A stretch of DNA of 54,092 nt from a bacterium (GTDB taxonomy: Bacteria; Actinomycetota; Acidimicrobiia; Acidimicrobiales; Bin134), in NCBI GenBank assembly GCA_028819295.1, contig JAPPMA010000049.1, forward strand, positions 1 through 54,092, written 5' to 3'. This document shows positions 30,998-41,626 of this stretch, one piece after another. The first letter of the stretch is position 1; the number at the start of each line of letters is the position of its first letter. Below the pieces are notes generated by a model. The model saw nothing but the letters and a program-made list of their open reading frames with translations. It was not told where the DNA came from and searched no databases. Both the position numbers and the translations under genes were made by a program.

Positions 30998-33900
30998 ATG
31001 AACGCTATGGACCCCCCTGAACCAGCCGCGAGTGCGGAAGACCCTTTGCTGGATCTGGCCGACCGCTCAGTAGATCAGGTGGCGGAATGGCTTATGGCGG
31101 CTGGAGGAGCTGAATATCGCCCGGAGAGGCAGACGGCTCAGCGATTGGCCGGCGTGGTAACCGACGAGGACGGAGTGGCGTTCGCCATGAGATTCGTAGA
31201 TCGCGTCATCAGGCCTGAAGATCACCGCGCCGCAGCCGGACAGCTCAAGGCCCTCGTCAATGGGAAGCAGCTCCCCGGCTTCCTGTCGGGTTTCGACAAG
31301 ATGCTGCTGCGCGTCGGCGCGCGGCTCGCCCCCGCGCTTCCGGGGCTGGTGATGCCCATGGCCTCGGCTCGGATGCGCCAACTCATCGGGCATCTGATCG
31401 TCGACACCGAACCGGATGCCATGGCCGAACACCTGGCTCTCCGTGCTGGCGAAGGATTCAGCATCAACTTGAACCTTCTCGGCGAGGCCGTGCTCGGCGA
31501 CGCCGAGGCGAAGCGCCGCCAGAACCAAGCCCTGCATCTGCTGCGACAGCCCAACGTCGATTACGTATCCGTGAAGGTCTCGTCCATTGTGGGCCGACTC
31601 AACCACTGGGATCACCGGGGATGCCTGGATCGCGTGAAGCAGGCTCTCCGACCGCTGTTAGAAGCGGCGTCGGCCGCTGAACCCCCTTCCTTTGTGAATC
31701 TGGACATGGAGGAATACCACGACCTCGCACTGACAACAGAGGCATTCATGGAACTGCTGGACGAACCGGAATGCCACTCCTTGGACGCAGGCATCGTCTT
31801 GCAGGCCTATCTTCCCGACTCGTTCTCTGCCCTGCGACAGCTCGCGGACTGGGCCGCAGATCGTCACGACCGGATCGTCGACGGTGTGCCTGGCGGGAAG
31901 ATCAAGATACGCCTTGTCAAAGGGGCCAACTTGGCCATGGAACAAGTCGAGTCGGCCATGCGCGGCTGGGAGCAGGCCCCCTACAACACAAAGCACGAGA
32001 CCGACGCGAACTTCAAGCGGTGCCTCGACTGGCTCCTCACCCCAGAGCACATGTCTGCTGTCCGCCTCGGCGTCGCGAGCCATAATCTCTTCGACTTGGC
32101 CTTCGCCCGGCTGCTCTCCCAACAGCGCGGAGTAGACGACCATCTGAACTTCGAGATGCTCGAGGGCATGGCCCCTTCCCAGGCTCGAATCGTCCGAGGC
32201 GATAGTGGGGGGCTCTTGCTCTACACGCCCCTGGTTGCGAAGAAGGACTTCGACGTGGCAATCAGCTACCTGTTCAGACGGCTTGAGGAGAACGCGGCCG
32301 AAGAGAACTTCATCCACCATCTCTTCACCATCACACCAGGCAGCGAATCCTTTGTGTACCAGGCAAAGCAGTTCCGCCGTGCGGTGGCTCACCGCTGGTC
32401 AGTGAGCGAGACACCCCGGCGGACTCAGAGCCGCGGCGGATCGCCCAATCCTCGACCCGCCGACGCGAAGCCCGGACTCTTCTCCAATGAGCCGGACACC
32501 GATCCCGCGCTTGCTCCCAACCGATCATGGGCAGCGCAGACCGTGCTTCGTGCCGAGAGCAGACCCAACCGGCCCGCCATCTGCGCCCCAGAGTCCATTG
32601 ACGCCGCCATTGCTCATACCCAGGCCGGACAAGTCGAATGGGCCGGGCGATCAACAGCCGAACGGCGCATGATATTGCATGCCGTGGGCCAGGAGATCTC
32701 ACGCCGACGCGGCGACTTGATCGCTGCGATGGTTGGCGAGGCGGGTAAGACGTTTGCCGAGGCCGATCCCGAGGTCTCCGAGGCCGTCGACTTCGCCCGA
32801 TACTATGGCGACCTCGCATTGGACCTGGATGCGCCGACGGAGGCCCGGTTTGAGCCGCTTGGGACCGTCGCGGTCATCCCGCCCTGGAACTTCCCAGTGG
32901 CCATACCGGCAGGCGGGGTCGCCGCGGCCCTCGCAGCAGGCAACGCGGCAGTGCTCAAACCAGCCCCGGAGACCCCCCGTTGCGCCGAGGTGTTGGCCGA
33001 GTGCTTCTGGGCTGGCGGCGTGCCGGAAACCGCGTTGAAGTTCATGAGGGTGCCAGACAACGAGTTGGGCCACCACCTGATCACCCACCCCGGAATCAAT
33101 GGAGTAATCCTCACCGGCGCCTACGAGACCGCAGAACTGTTCCGATCATGGCGTCCCGACCTGAGGCTCTTTGCGGAGACATCCGGCAAAAACGCACTGA
33201 TCATCACACCCAACGCCGACATCGACCTCGCAGTCGAACACCTTGTGCAATCGGCCTTCGGCCACAGCGGCCAGAAGTGCTCGGCGGCCAGCCTCGCGAT
33301 CTGCGTGGGCGATGTCTACGGATCGCCGCGATTCCGCCGCCAGCTTGTCGACGCCGTGACCAGCCTGGCTGTCGGCCCGTCCACCAATCTGGCAACCGAT
33401 ATGGGTCCAACCATCCAAGAACCCACTGGCAAGCTCCTGAGAGCCCTCACCCAGCTAGACGAGGGGGAGCATTGGCTCGTCGAGCCCCGTCGGATGAATG
33501 AGGCGATATGGTCGCCGGGAATCCGAGTCGGGGTGCAGCCCGAGTCCTGGTTCCACCAAACGGAGTGCTTCGGCCCAGTGCTGGGATTGATGGCTGCAAC
33601 GGACCTCGAGGAGGCGATCGCCATCCAGAACTCGTCCCAATACGGATTGACCGGCGGCATCAGCAGCTTGGACGAAGAAGAGGCCGCCTCTTGGCTGGAC
33701 CGTGTGGAAGTGGGCAACGCCTATGTCAACCGTTCCATCACCGGAGCCATTGTCAGACGCCAGCCATTCGGGGGCTGGAAGCGATCAACAGTTGGCCCTG
33801 GAGCCAAGGCTGGGGGGCCGAACTACGCTGCTCAATTCGGCACCTGGCATCCAGTAGGAGTTGAGCCTGGAAGCGAGCAATGGCTCTCGGTTGCGCGTGC

Positions 33901-34330
33901 TAGTGATGAGGCAGCCTGGCGTGACGAATTCTCCCAGCAGCACGACCCGACAGGGCTGTTTTGCGAGTCGAACGTCTTCCGCTATAGGCCGCTGCCTCGT
34001 ATAGCGGTTCGCGCCGAACAAGCATCTGGGCCGCAAGAGGCGGTTCTGGCCCGGGTCGTCGCCGCGGCCCGACAATGCGGAGTCGAAGCCGTGATCTCTC
34101 TTGGTGCAGACGAATCAGCGGAGGAATTTGCCAGGCGGTTGCCGGAAATCAACGTGGAGCGGGTCAGGATGATCGGGCCAGTTGCATCGGTAATTCGCAC
34201 AGCCGCCAATGCAGCAGGGATCCATCTTGCCGACAGCCCGGTGACCAGCGAAGGGCGCGTCGAACTCCTGCACTATCTGCGAGAGCAAACCGTCAGTCGC
34301 ACAATGCACCGCTACGGAAACCTGGTCTGA
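30998..34330 (+). CDS. putA: Bifunctional proline dehydrogenase / glutamate-semialdehyde dehydrogenase
   Basis: The product is 1110 residues from ATG 30998; ATG 31007 also possible. The first half is a FAD-dependent proline dehydrogenase barrel (VDYVSVKVSSIVGRLNHWD, QAYLPDS, KIKIRLVKGANLAMEQVES, VRLGVASHNLFDLA, FEMLEGMAPSQARI). The second half is an aldehyde dehydrogenase, with VAVIPPWNFPVAIPAGG, catalytic Glu727 in FAETSGKNA, catalytic Cys761 in GHSGQKCSAAS, and NAYVNRSITGAIVRRQPFGGWK. It turns proline into glutamate through pyrroline-5-carboxylate. There is no N-terminal ribbon-helix-helix, so it is not self-regulating like the E. coli protein. It is the last gene of the run and begins 12 bases after the peptidase gene. 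Confidence 0.93.
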   Translation: MNAMDPPEPAASAEDPLLDLADRSVDQVAEWLMAAGGAEYRPERQTAQRLAGVVTDEDGVAFAMRFVDRVIRPEDHRAAAGQLKALVNGKQLPGFLSGFDKMLLRVGARLAPALPGLVMPMASARMRQLIGHLIVDTEPDAMAEHLALRAGEGFSINLNLLGEAVLGDAEAKRRQNQALHLLRQPNVDYVSVKVSSIVGRLNHWDHRGCLDRVKQALRPLLEAASAAEPPSFVNLDMEEYHDLALTTEAFMELLDEPECHSLDAGIVLQAYLPDSFSALRQLADWAADRHDRIVDGVPGGKIKIRLVKGANLAMEQVESAMRGWEQAPYNTKHETDANFKRCLDWLLTPEHMSAVRLGVASHNLFDLAFARLLSQQRGVDDHLNFEMLEGMAPSQARIVRGDSGGLLLYTPLVAKKDFDVAISYLFRRLEENAAEENFIHHLFTITPGSESFVYQAKQFRRAVAHRWSVSETPRRTQSRGGSPNPRPADAKPGLFSNEPDTDPALAPNRSWAAQTVLRAESRPNRPAICAPESIDAAIAHTQAGQVEWAGRSTAERRMILHAVGQEISRRRGDLIAAMVGEAGKTFAEADPEVSEAVDFARYYGDLALDLDAPTEARFEPLGTVAVIPPWNFPVAIPAGGVAAALAAGNAAVLKPAPETPRCAEVLAECFWAGGVPETALKFMRVPDNELGHHLITHPGINGVILTGAYETAELFRSWRPDLRLFAETSGKNALIITPNADIDLAVEHLVQSAFGHSGQKCSAASLAICVGDVYGSPRFRRQLVDAVTSLAVGPSTNLATDMGPTIQEPTGKLLRALTQLDEGEHWLVEPRRMNEAIWSPGIRVGVQPESWFHQTECFGPVLGLMAATDLEEAIAIQNSSQYGLTGGISSLDEEEAASWLDRVEVGNAYVNRSITGAIVRRQPFGGWKRSTVGPGAKAGGPNYAAQFGTWHPVGVEPGSEQWLSVARASDEAAWRDEFSQQHDPTGLFCESNVFRYRPLPRIAVRAEQASGPQEAVLARVVAAARQCGVEAVISLGADESAEEFARRLPEINVERVRMIGPVASVIRTAANAAGIHLADSPVTSEGRVELLHYLREQTVSRTMHRYGNLV

Positions 34331-34357
34331 ACACCAGTTCAGCAACAAGCAGCCTCA

Positions 34358-34912
34358 CTAGCGATTCGGGTCTCCCTGAGCGACCAAAAGCCGTGATCGC
34401 GAGCCAGCAGAAAGCTGGTGATGAGACACCTGCTCGGTGTCAAGAGTATCACCATCGGTCAATGGAACTTCCGTCCCGTCAGCATCGCAAACAACCGAGC
34501 CACTGAGAACATGAATCAACACATCAGCGCGCGCCGAGTTTTCGATTTCATGAACGTCTCCCTTTTCGAGGTGCAAGAAGGAGATGTCCAGATCCAGATT
34601 CTGATGGGACAACACCTCGGAGACACCTTCTGAAACGTCGGTGATGCTGCCTCGGCGCACATGGTGACCCCCTATCCGGGGAAGAAGCTCAGTGATCGTA
34701 AGATCCAGGGCCCGCACGATCCTCAGCAATACCGGAAGCGAGACTCCGCACACGCCGCTCTCAATGTCGCTCAAGTGGCTCGTCGAAACCTCGGCGTCGG
34801 TTGAGACTTGGCGCAAAGAGCGCCCCAGCTCGTTGCGTCTTTCAGCCAGTTTCGCCCCAACCTCTTGGCTTATCCCCTCAAACGAGTTGCGTGCTCCTCC
34901 AGAGTTGGCCAT
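34358..34912 (-). CDS. Second XRE-family regulator with cupin domain
   Basis: The product is 184 residues from ATG 34912, with TAGGAT eight bases before it; ATG 34939 is an upstream alternative. The helix-turn-helix is GAKLAERRNELGRSLRQVSTDAEVSTSHLSDIESGVCGVSLPVLLRIVRAL. The C-terminal cupin-like part is SFLHLEKGDVHEIENSARADVLIHVLSGSVVCDADGTEVPLTDGDTL. It is convergent with putA and closes the catabolic island on its right side, mirroring the XRE-cupin gene on the left. The two proteins are clearly different in sequence. One may sense the imported substrate and the other proline or glutamate, which is speculation. Confidence 0.82.
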   Translation of the reverse strand: MANSGGARNSFEGISQEVGAKLAERRNELGRSLRQVSTDAEVSTSHLSDIESGVCGVSLPVLLRIVRALDLTITELLPRIGGHHVRRGSITDVSEGVSEVLSHQNLDLDISFLHLEKGDVHEIENSARADVLIHVLSGSVVCDADGTEVPLTDGDTLDTEQVSHHQLSAGSRSRLLVAQGDPNR

Positions 34913-34920
34913 ATCGGGCA

Positions 34921-34926
34921 ATCCTA
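34921..34926 (-). promoter_or_regulatory. -10-like box of the second XRE-cupin gene
   Basis: On the minus strand TAGGAT is followed by eight bases and ATG 34912. Confidence 0.45.
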
Positions 34927-34973
34927 CTCTTCGTCCCACTATTGGATTTCTTGCCTCTGAAGCTCGCTCGGCG

Positions 34974-36338
34974 TCAGTCGCTGAAGGTCTGAATCTTCAG
35001 GTGGCGGGCCATGGCTGAGCCGGCGGGGCCGAGGAGCATCTGAGCCCGCAGGTTGCGCTTGTGGAACAGGGTGACCAGGGCCTCGTCGCAGCGGTGGGCG
35101 TCGGCGTTGGCCAGCACGAATTGCTCGAGCTCGGCCTCGCCCGCCAGCCATGACTCCGGGCGGTGGCCCAGCAGCTCGTGGAGGTCGTCGAGGTCGGCGT
35201 TGGAGACGGCGTCGCCGATCTCGTCGATGCGGGCGGCGTGGCGGGCCATGCGGAACATGGTCCGCAGCTTGTAGCGCAGGTACTCGTCCTCGATCTGCAC
35301 CGTGCGCAGGTTTCGCACCAGGTGGTTGAGCACCACCTCGGCTCGGGACTCCCGGGGCTCGGGCATCTCCACTTCCGGCAGCTCCACGCCGAGGATCTCG
35401 GCCAGGGCCTCGGTGGCGAACAGGTTGGTCTCGCAGCACCACTGGAGGTTGGTCATCAGGTCGGATTCGGGGGCCGGCTGTCGCAGCGCGGCGCTGAACG
35501 GGAGCTGGTTGGACAGGGTGAACATGAAGTGGTGGCGCTGGATGGCGTCCAAGTCCACCGGCTCGCCGGCCAGCTCGCCGTAGCGGTCGTACAGCTTGGC
35601 GAAGTTGCCGAACCCGAGCACCGTGTCGCGCTGGCGCCACGCGGCCAAATCCATCATCGGGTCGCCGATGTGGCCGATCTCCACGTCCAAAATGGCCAGC
35701 ACCCGGCCGTCTTGATGGTGGAACTGCCCGGTGTCCCACACGATGACCGACTCCCGGCCCCGGGAGAACGGGGGATTGCGGTGCAGCCAGCCCAAGCTGA
35801 ACTCCAGGAACGGGTCGGGGAGCGTCTTCTGGCTGCGGTACAACTGCTCGTAGCGCCTCAAACCCAGCAGGCCCGACTCCTCGGGTCGGTCGGCTCGCAT
35901 GATGCCCCCGTCGACGAAGGGCCCGATGTCGAGGGCGTGCATCCGGGCCAGGATGTGCAGGTAGTCGTCCACCACTGCGTCGCGCTCGGCGTCGGTGCAG
36001 TTCTCGAAGTGGTTCTCGCCCGGAACCCGGTCCATGACGTAGGCCGCCGGCTCGTCGATCCACCCGTACACGTGGGCCACCGGAATGCCGTGCTCGCCGA
36101 GCAGGGATTGCAGGCGCATTTCGTGGTCGAGCGGGAAGACCAGCGGCATGTCGGTGCGGTCGCCCCGCACGCACAGCTCCAGCCGCTCGCCGTTGCGATC
36201 AACATCGGCAAACCACACCGGTCGCCAACGGGCTTGTCGGTCGATGTGGGTGACCGTGCCCCCCAGATTGTCCTCCAGCCAGGCCACCACCTTCTCGGTG
36301 GCGGCATCGGCGCCTATGGGGTCTTTGGTTACGGTCAC
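34974..36338 (-). CDS. Aminoglycoside phosphotransferase-family kinase-like protein with altered Brenner motif
   Basis: The product is 454 residues from GTG 36338, nine bases after AAGGAG; an ATG at 36404 gives a longer version with no ribosome site. It belongs to the APH/choline-kinase group common in actinobacteria next to acyl-CoA metabolism. PLVFPLDHEMRLQSLLGEHGIPVAHVYGW, YVMDRVPGENHFENCT and LARMHALDIGPF match the N-lobe. The catalytic loop normally reading HGDxxxGN is VIVWDTGQFHHQ, so the Asp is kept but His and Asn are not. The metal-binding LDWE is LDVEIGHIGDPMMDLA. The substrate is unknown. Confidence 0.75.
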   Translation of the reverse strand: MTVTKDPIGADAATEKVVAWLEDNLGGTVTHIDRQARWRPVWFADVDRNGERLELCVRGDRTDMPLVFPLDHEMRLQSLLGEHGIPVAHVYGWIDEPAAYVMDRVPGENHFENCTDAERDAVVDDYLHILARMHALDIGPFVDGGIMRADRPEESGLLGLRRYEQLYRSQKTLPDPFLEFSLGWLHRNPPFSRGRESVIVWDTGQFHHQDGRVLAILDVEIGHIGDPMMDLAAWRQRDTVLGFGNFAKLYDRYGELAGEPVDLDAIQRHHFMFTLSNQLPFSAALRQPAPESDLMTNLQWCCETNLFATEALAEILGVELPEVEMPEPRESRAEVVLNHLVRNLRTVQIEDEYLRYKLRTMFRMARHAARIDEIGDAVSNADLDDLHELLGHRPESWLAGEAELEQFVLANADAHRCDEALVTLFHKRNLRAQMLLGPAGSAMARHLKIQTFSD

Positions 36339-36453
36339 TGCGGGTTGCTCCTTGGCCAAGATGAGTACTGGATTTTTGCCCTTCAAGGTGAATCTGCCTG
36401 GCAATAGTGCCAGACTTCGTTAGCAGCCAACGTTTTCAGGGAGGAGATGCGCA

Positions 36454-37374
36454 ATGGCGACCTGCCAGCCGGCAATTTTCAACGATATGGGCAAATACCA
36501 GTGGTACGTCCACCTCAGCCGCGGCGACGGGGCGGACTTGGGGGGCATCAAGTCGGCCATCTCCGACTGCCGCAGCAACTGCGATGCCTTGGGGATCAAT
36601 CTGGTGATCGGGCTCGGCCCCACGCTTTTGGCCGACCTCACCGACGACGTTCCCGACGACTTCCAGCCCTATCACACGGTGGAGTCCATCGACGGCAGCG
36701 GCCGCGAGGCCAAGGGCACCCAGGAGGAATTGCTCCTGTGGATGACCCACGACGAGAAGGACTTGGTGTGGAAGGCCCAGTGGGACGCCCGCATGGCCCT
36801 GATCGCCTCGGGCATGAGCGTGGCCCGGGAGACCCCCACCTTCATCTACGGCGAGAGCCTGGACATGACCGGTTTCATCGACGGAACCGGCAACCCGGAG
36901 GATGAGGATCAGCCCGCGGTGGCCATCATCGGTGACGGCGAGGCCGGTGCGGGGGGCAGCTTCATCATCGCCCAGCGCTGGGTCCACGACCTGGTGGCCT
37001 GGGAGAAGCTGGATGTGCCCACCCAAGAGGTGAACTTCGGCCGGACCAAGTCCGACTCCACCCGCCTCGACGAGCAGGCCCCGCACTCGCACCTCTCCCA
37101 CGTGGAGCTGCGCGACGGCGACACCGCCGATGCCTCCAAGCCGAAGCGAGACGAGATCGCCCGCCGGTCCACGCCGTATGCCTTCCACGACGGCACCGTG
37201 GGCCTGTACTTCATGGCCTTCTGCAAGACCCAGGCGCCGTTCCGGGAGCGCATGGATGCGATGTACGGCCGCAACGGTCAGGTGCGCGACATGCTCACCG
37301 ACTTCTCGAACCCGGCTTCGGGCAGCTACTACTTCGCCCCGTCGGTGGAGTGCCTGGACGCCAGTCTGGCCTAA
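36454..37374 (+). CDS. DyP-type heme peroxidase
   Basis: The product is 306 residues from ATG 36454, after GGGAGGAG. The DyP motif GxxDG is GFIDGTGNPEDED near residue 130, with the distal catalytic Asp. GGSFIIAQRWVHDLVAWEKL and FGRTKSDSTRL follow. HSHLSHVEL supplies the probable proximal heme His, and IARRSTPYAFHDG the distal Arg. Length and motifs resemble the YfeX-like B type. There is no signal peptide, and no encapsulin gene or cargo tag is seen. It uses hydrogen peroxide to oxidise dyes, porphyrins or other aromatics. The native substrate is unknown. Confidence 0.9.
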   Translation: MATCQPAIFNDMGKYQWYVHLSRGDGADLGGIKSAISDCRSNCDALGINLVIGLGPTLLADLTDDVPDDFQPYHTVESIDGSGREAKGTQEELLLWMTHDEKDLVWKAQWDARMALIASGMSVARETPTFIYGESLDMTGFIDGTGNPEDEDQPAVAIIGDGEAGAGGSFIIAQRWVHDLVAWEKLDVPTQEVNFGRTKSDSTRLDEQAPHSHLSHVELRDGDTADASKPKRDEIARRSTPYAFHDGTVGLYFMAFCKTQAPFRERMDAMYGRNGQVRDMLTDFSNPASGSYYFAPSVECLDASLA

Positions 37375-37389
37375 GGCGGGTCGACCACA

Positions 37390-37764
37390 GTGATTGTGGT
37401 TGATGCTATGAACGTGATCGGGTGTCGTCCCGACGGCTGGTGGGCTGATCGGGACGGCGCGCTGATCCGCCTTGTCGAAGACTTGGGCGACGCTGGCGTG
37501 CCCGCTTTGGTTGTGGCCGACGGCCGGCCGGTTCCCAGCCTGCCTGCTGGCCGTCATGGCCTCGTTGAGCTGGCCTATGCCTCTCGTCGCGGTCCGAATG
37601 CGGCCGATGAGCGCATTGCCGATGAGGTGGCGGCAATGGACGATCCGTCGTCGGCCACGGTGGTCACCTCCGACCGCGAGCTTGCTCTCCAAGTGCGCCG
37701 CCACGGAGCCGTGGTGGTCGGCGCCCGAGCCTTCCGCGACCGCCTGGACCGTCGATTGGGGTAA
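37390..37764 (+). CDS. NYN/YacP-like putative RNase
   Basis: The product is 124 residues from GTG 37390. VIVVDAMNVIGCRPDGWW gives the first catalytic Asp and the NVIG signature, GPNAADERIADEV the second acidic cluster, and TVVTSDRELALQVRRHGAVVVGARAF the third. This compact single-domain YacP/NYN fold is predicted to act on RNA. It begins 15 bases after the DyP gene, so may be co-transcribed. It is unrelated in sequence to the NYN gene at 988-1647 beyond the fold. Confidence 0.8.
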   Translation: MIVVDAMNVIGCRPDGWWADRDGALIRLVEDLGDAGVPALVVADGRPVPSLPAGRHGLVELAYASRRGPNAADERIADEVAAMDDPSSATVVTSDRELALQVRRHGAVVVGARAFRDRLDRRLG

Positions 37765-37855
37765 ACCTGGAGCCAACGCACTCACTTCCTCAGCGGGGCG
37801 TTTGACCTGAGGGGTAGGGTGGCGGGAACAACTGAAGTCCAGGGGAGGAGGACTG

Positions 37856-38719
37856 GTGTTTCCTGCACGATTCGACTTAGTCGTGGCCCAGTCTGTCGGC
37901 GAGGCCGTTGAGGCCAAGGCCGACGCGGGGGAGGGCGGCCGGTTCCTTGCGGGGGGCCAAAGCCTGATCCCCATGATGAAGATGCGGGTGGCGTTTCCCG
38001 ACACGCTCATCGACATCAACCGCATCGCCGGCCTCGGCGCCATTGAGCGGGCAAACGGCCATCTCCAAGTGGGGGCGCTGGCTCGCCATGCCGAAGTGGT
38101 GGCCTCGGATGCCACCTTCGGAGCCATTGCCGCTGCTGCCCCGTGGGTGGCCGATCCCCTGGTCCGCAACCGGGGGACCATGTGCGGCTCGGTGGCCCAC
38201 TGCGACCCGGAGGGCGACTGGAACTCGGTGCTTTTGGCCACCGGGGCCGACGTGGTGGCCCAGGGGCCCAACGGGGAGCGGTCGATCCCCATCGCCGGCT
38301 TCATCGACGGGGCGTTCACCTCCACGTTGGGCGAGGACGAGCTGGTGGTGGGGCTCCGCATTCCGGTTCCGTCGGGCCGCTCCGGTGGGGCCTACCTCAA
38401 GCTGGAGCGCAAGGTCGGCGACTACGCCACCGTGGCCGTGGCCTCCCACCTGGAGCTGGATGACTCCGGGGCCATCTCCGCGGCCGGGCTGGCCCTCACC
38501 TCGGTCAACCCCATCAACACCAAGGTGGCCGACGCCGAGGCACTGCTGGTGGGCCAGCAGCCCTCAGAGGAGCTGTTCGCCGAGGCCGCCGAGTTGGCCG
38601 CGGCAGCCGCCGAGCCCCGCGACGATGTCCGGGGCAGCGCCGCCTGGAAGCGCCAGGTGGTCCGCACCTACACCAAGCGGGGGCTGGCCGCCGCCGCCCA
38701 GCAGGCCGAAGGGAGCTGA
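37856..38719 (+). CDS. coxM: Aerobic CO dehydrogenase, FAD-binding medium subunit
   Basis: The product is 287 residues from GTG 37856 after GGGGAGGAGGA. Both FAD motifs are present: FLAGGQSLIPMMKMR near residue 30 and VRNRGTMCGSVAHCDPEGDW near 102. The C-terminal CO_deh_flav_C domain follows (LKLERKVGDYATVAVAS). CoxM passes electrons from the iron-sulfur subunit through FAD to the respiratory chain. The gene order M-S-L with overlaps or gaps of only 2 and 9 bases is that of true CO dehydrogenases. It is the first gene of the operon. TAGGGT at 37811-37816 may be its -10 box. Confidence 0.93.
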   Translation: MFPARFDLVVAQSVGEAVEAKADAGEGGRFLAGGQSLIPMMKMRVAFPDTLIDINRIAGLGAIERANGHLQVGALARHAEVVASDATFGAIAAAAPWVADPLVRNRGTMCGSVAHCDPEGDWNSVLLATGADVVAQGPNGERSIPIAGFIDGAFTSTLGEDELVVGLRIPVPSGRSGGAYLKLERKVGDYATVAVASHLELDDSGAISAAGLALTSVNPINTKVADAEALLVGQQPSEELFAEAAELAAAAAEPRDDVRGSAAWKRQVVRTYTKRGLAAAAQQAEGS

Positions 38720-38721
38720 CA

Positions 38722-39201
38722 ATGGAAATCACTGTCACCATCAACGGTTCCGACCACGCCAGCGACGTGGAGCCCCGCACGCTGCTGGTGGACCACATCC
38801 GTCGCACGGTCGGTTTGACCGGCACCCATGTGGGCTGCGACACCACGAGCTGCGGCGCCTGCACCGTGCTGATGGACGGGAAGCCGGTCAAGGCCTGCAC
38901 CGTGCTGGCCGCACAGGCCGACGGCTCTGAGGTCACCACCGTGGAGGGCCTCAAGACCGCCGACGGGCTGCACCCCGTCCAGCAGGCGTTCACCGACGAC
39001 CACGGCCTCCAGTGCGGGTTCTGCACCCCCGGCATGATGCTGGTGGGCGCCTCGCTCATCGCCGAGAACGCCGACCCCTCGGATGACGAGGTGCGCTGGG
39101 CCATCTCGGGAAACCTGTGCCGGTGTACCGGCTACATCAACATCGTCAAGGCCATCCGGACGGCGGCCGCACGGGTGGCCGAGTCGTCCAACGGAAGCTG
39201 A
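38722..39201 (+). CDS. coxS: Aerobic CO dehydrogenase, 2Fe-2S small subunit
   Basis: The product is 159 residues, typical length. The N-terminal plant-type [2Fe-2S] cluster cysteines are in HVGCDTTSCGACTVLMDGK with a fourth Cys in VKACTVLA. The C-terminal proximal cluster is in LQCGFCTPGMMLVG and NLCRCTGYINIVKAI. It relays electrons from the Mo-Cu site of CoxL to the FAD of CoxM. It starts two bases after coxM. Confidence 0.95.
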   Translation: MEITVTINGSDHASDVEPRTLLVDHIRRTVGLTGTHVGCDTTSCGACTVLMDGKPVKACTVLAAQADGSEVTTVEGLKTADGLHPVQQAFTDDHGLQCGFCTPGMMLVGASLIAENADPSDDEVRWAISGNLCRCTGYINIVKAIRTAAARVAESSNGS

Positions 39202-39210
39202 GGAGCAATC

Positions 39211-41562
<2,352 letters not shown>

Positions 41563-41626
41563 GCGCTAGGTGCTCGTGGGTTAGGACGGCGATGACCGAT
41601 GCCCTGTCATCTTGCAGGATGATGCT

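Noticed and set aside
35163..36407. A 414-codon plus-strand frame
   Set aside because: It is the shadow of the APH-like gene on the minus strand; its translation is repetitive and matches no family.
36436..38361. A 641-codon minus-strand frame
   Set aside because: It is antisense to the DyP, NYN and coxM genes, all of which have clear motifs on the plus strand.
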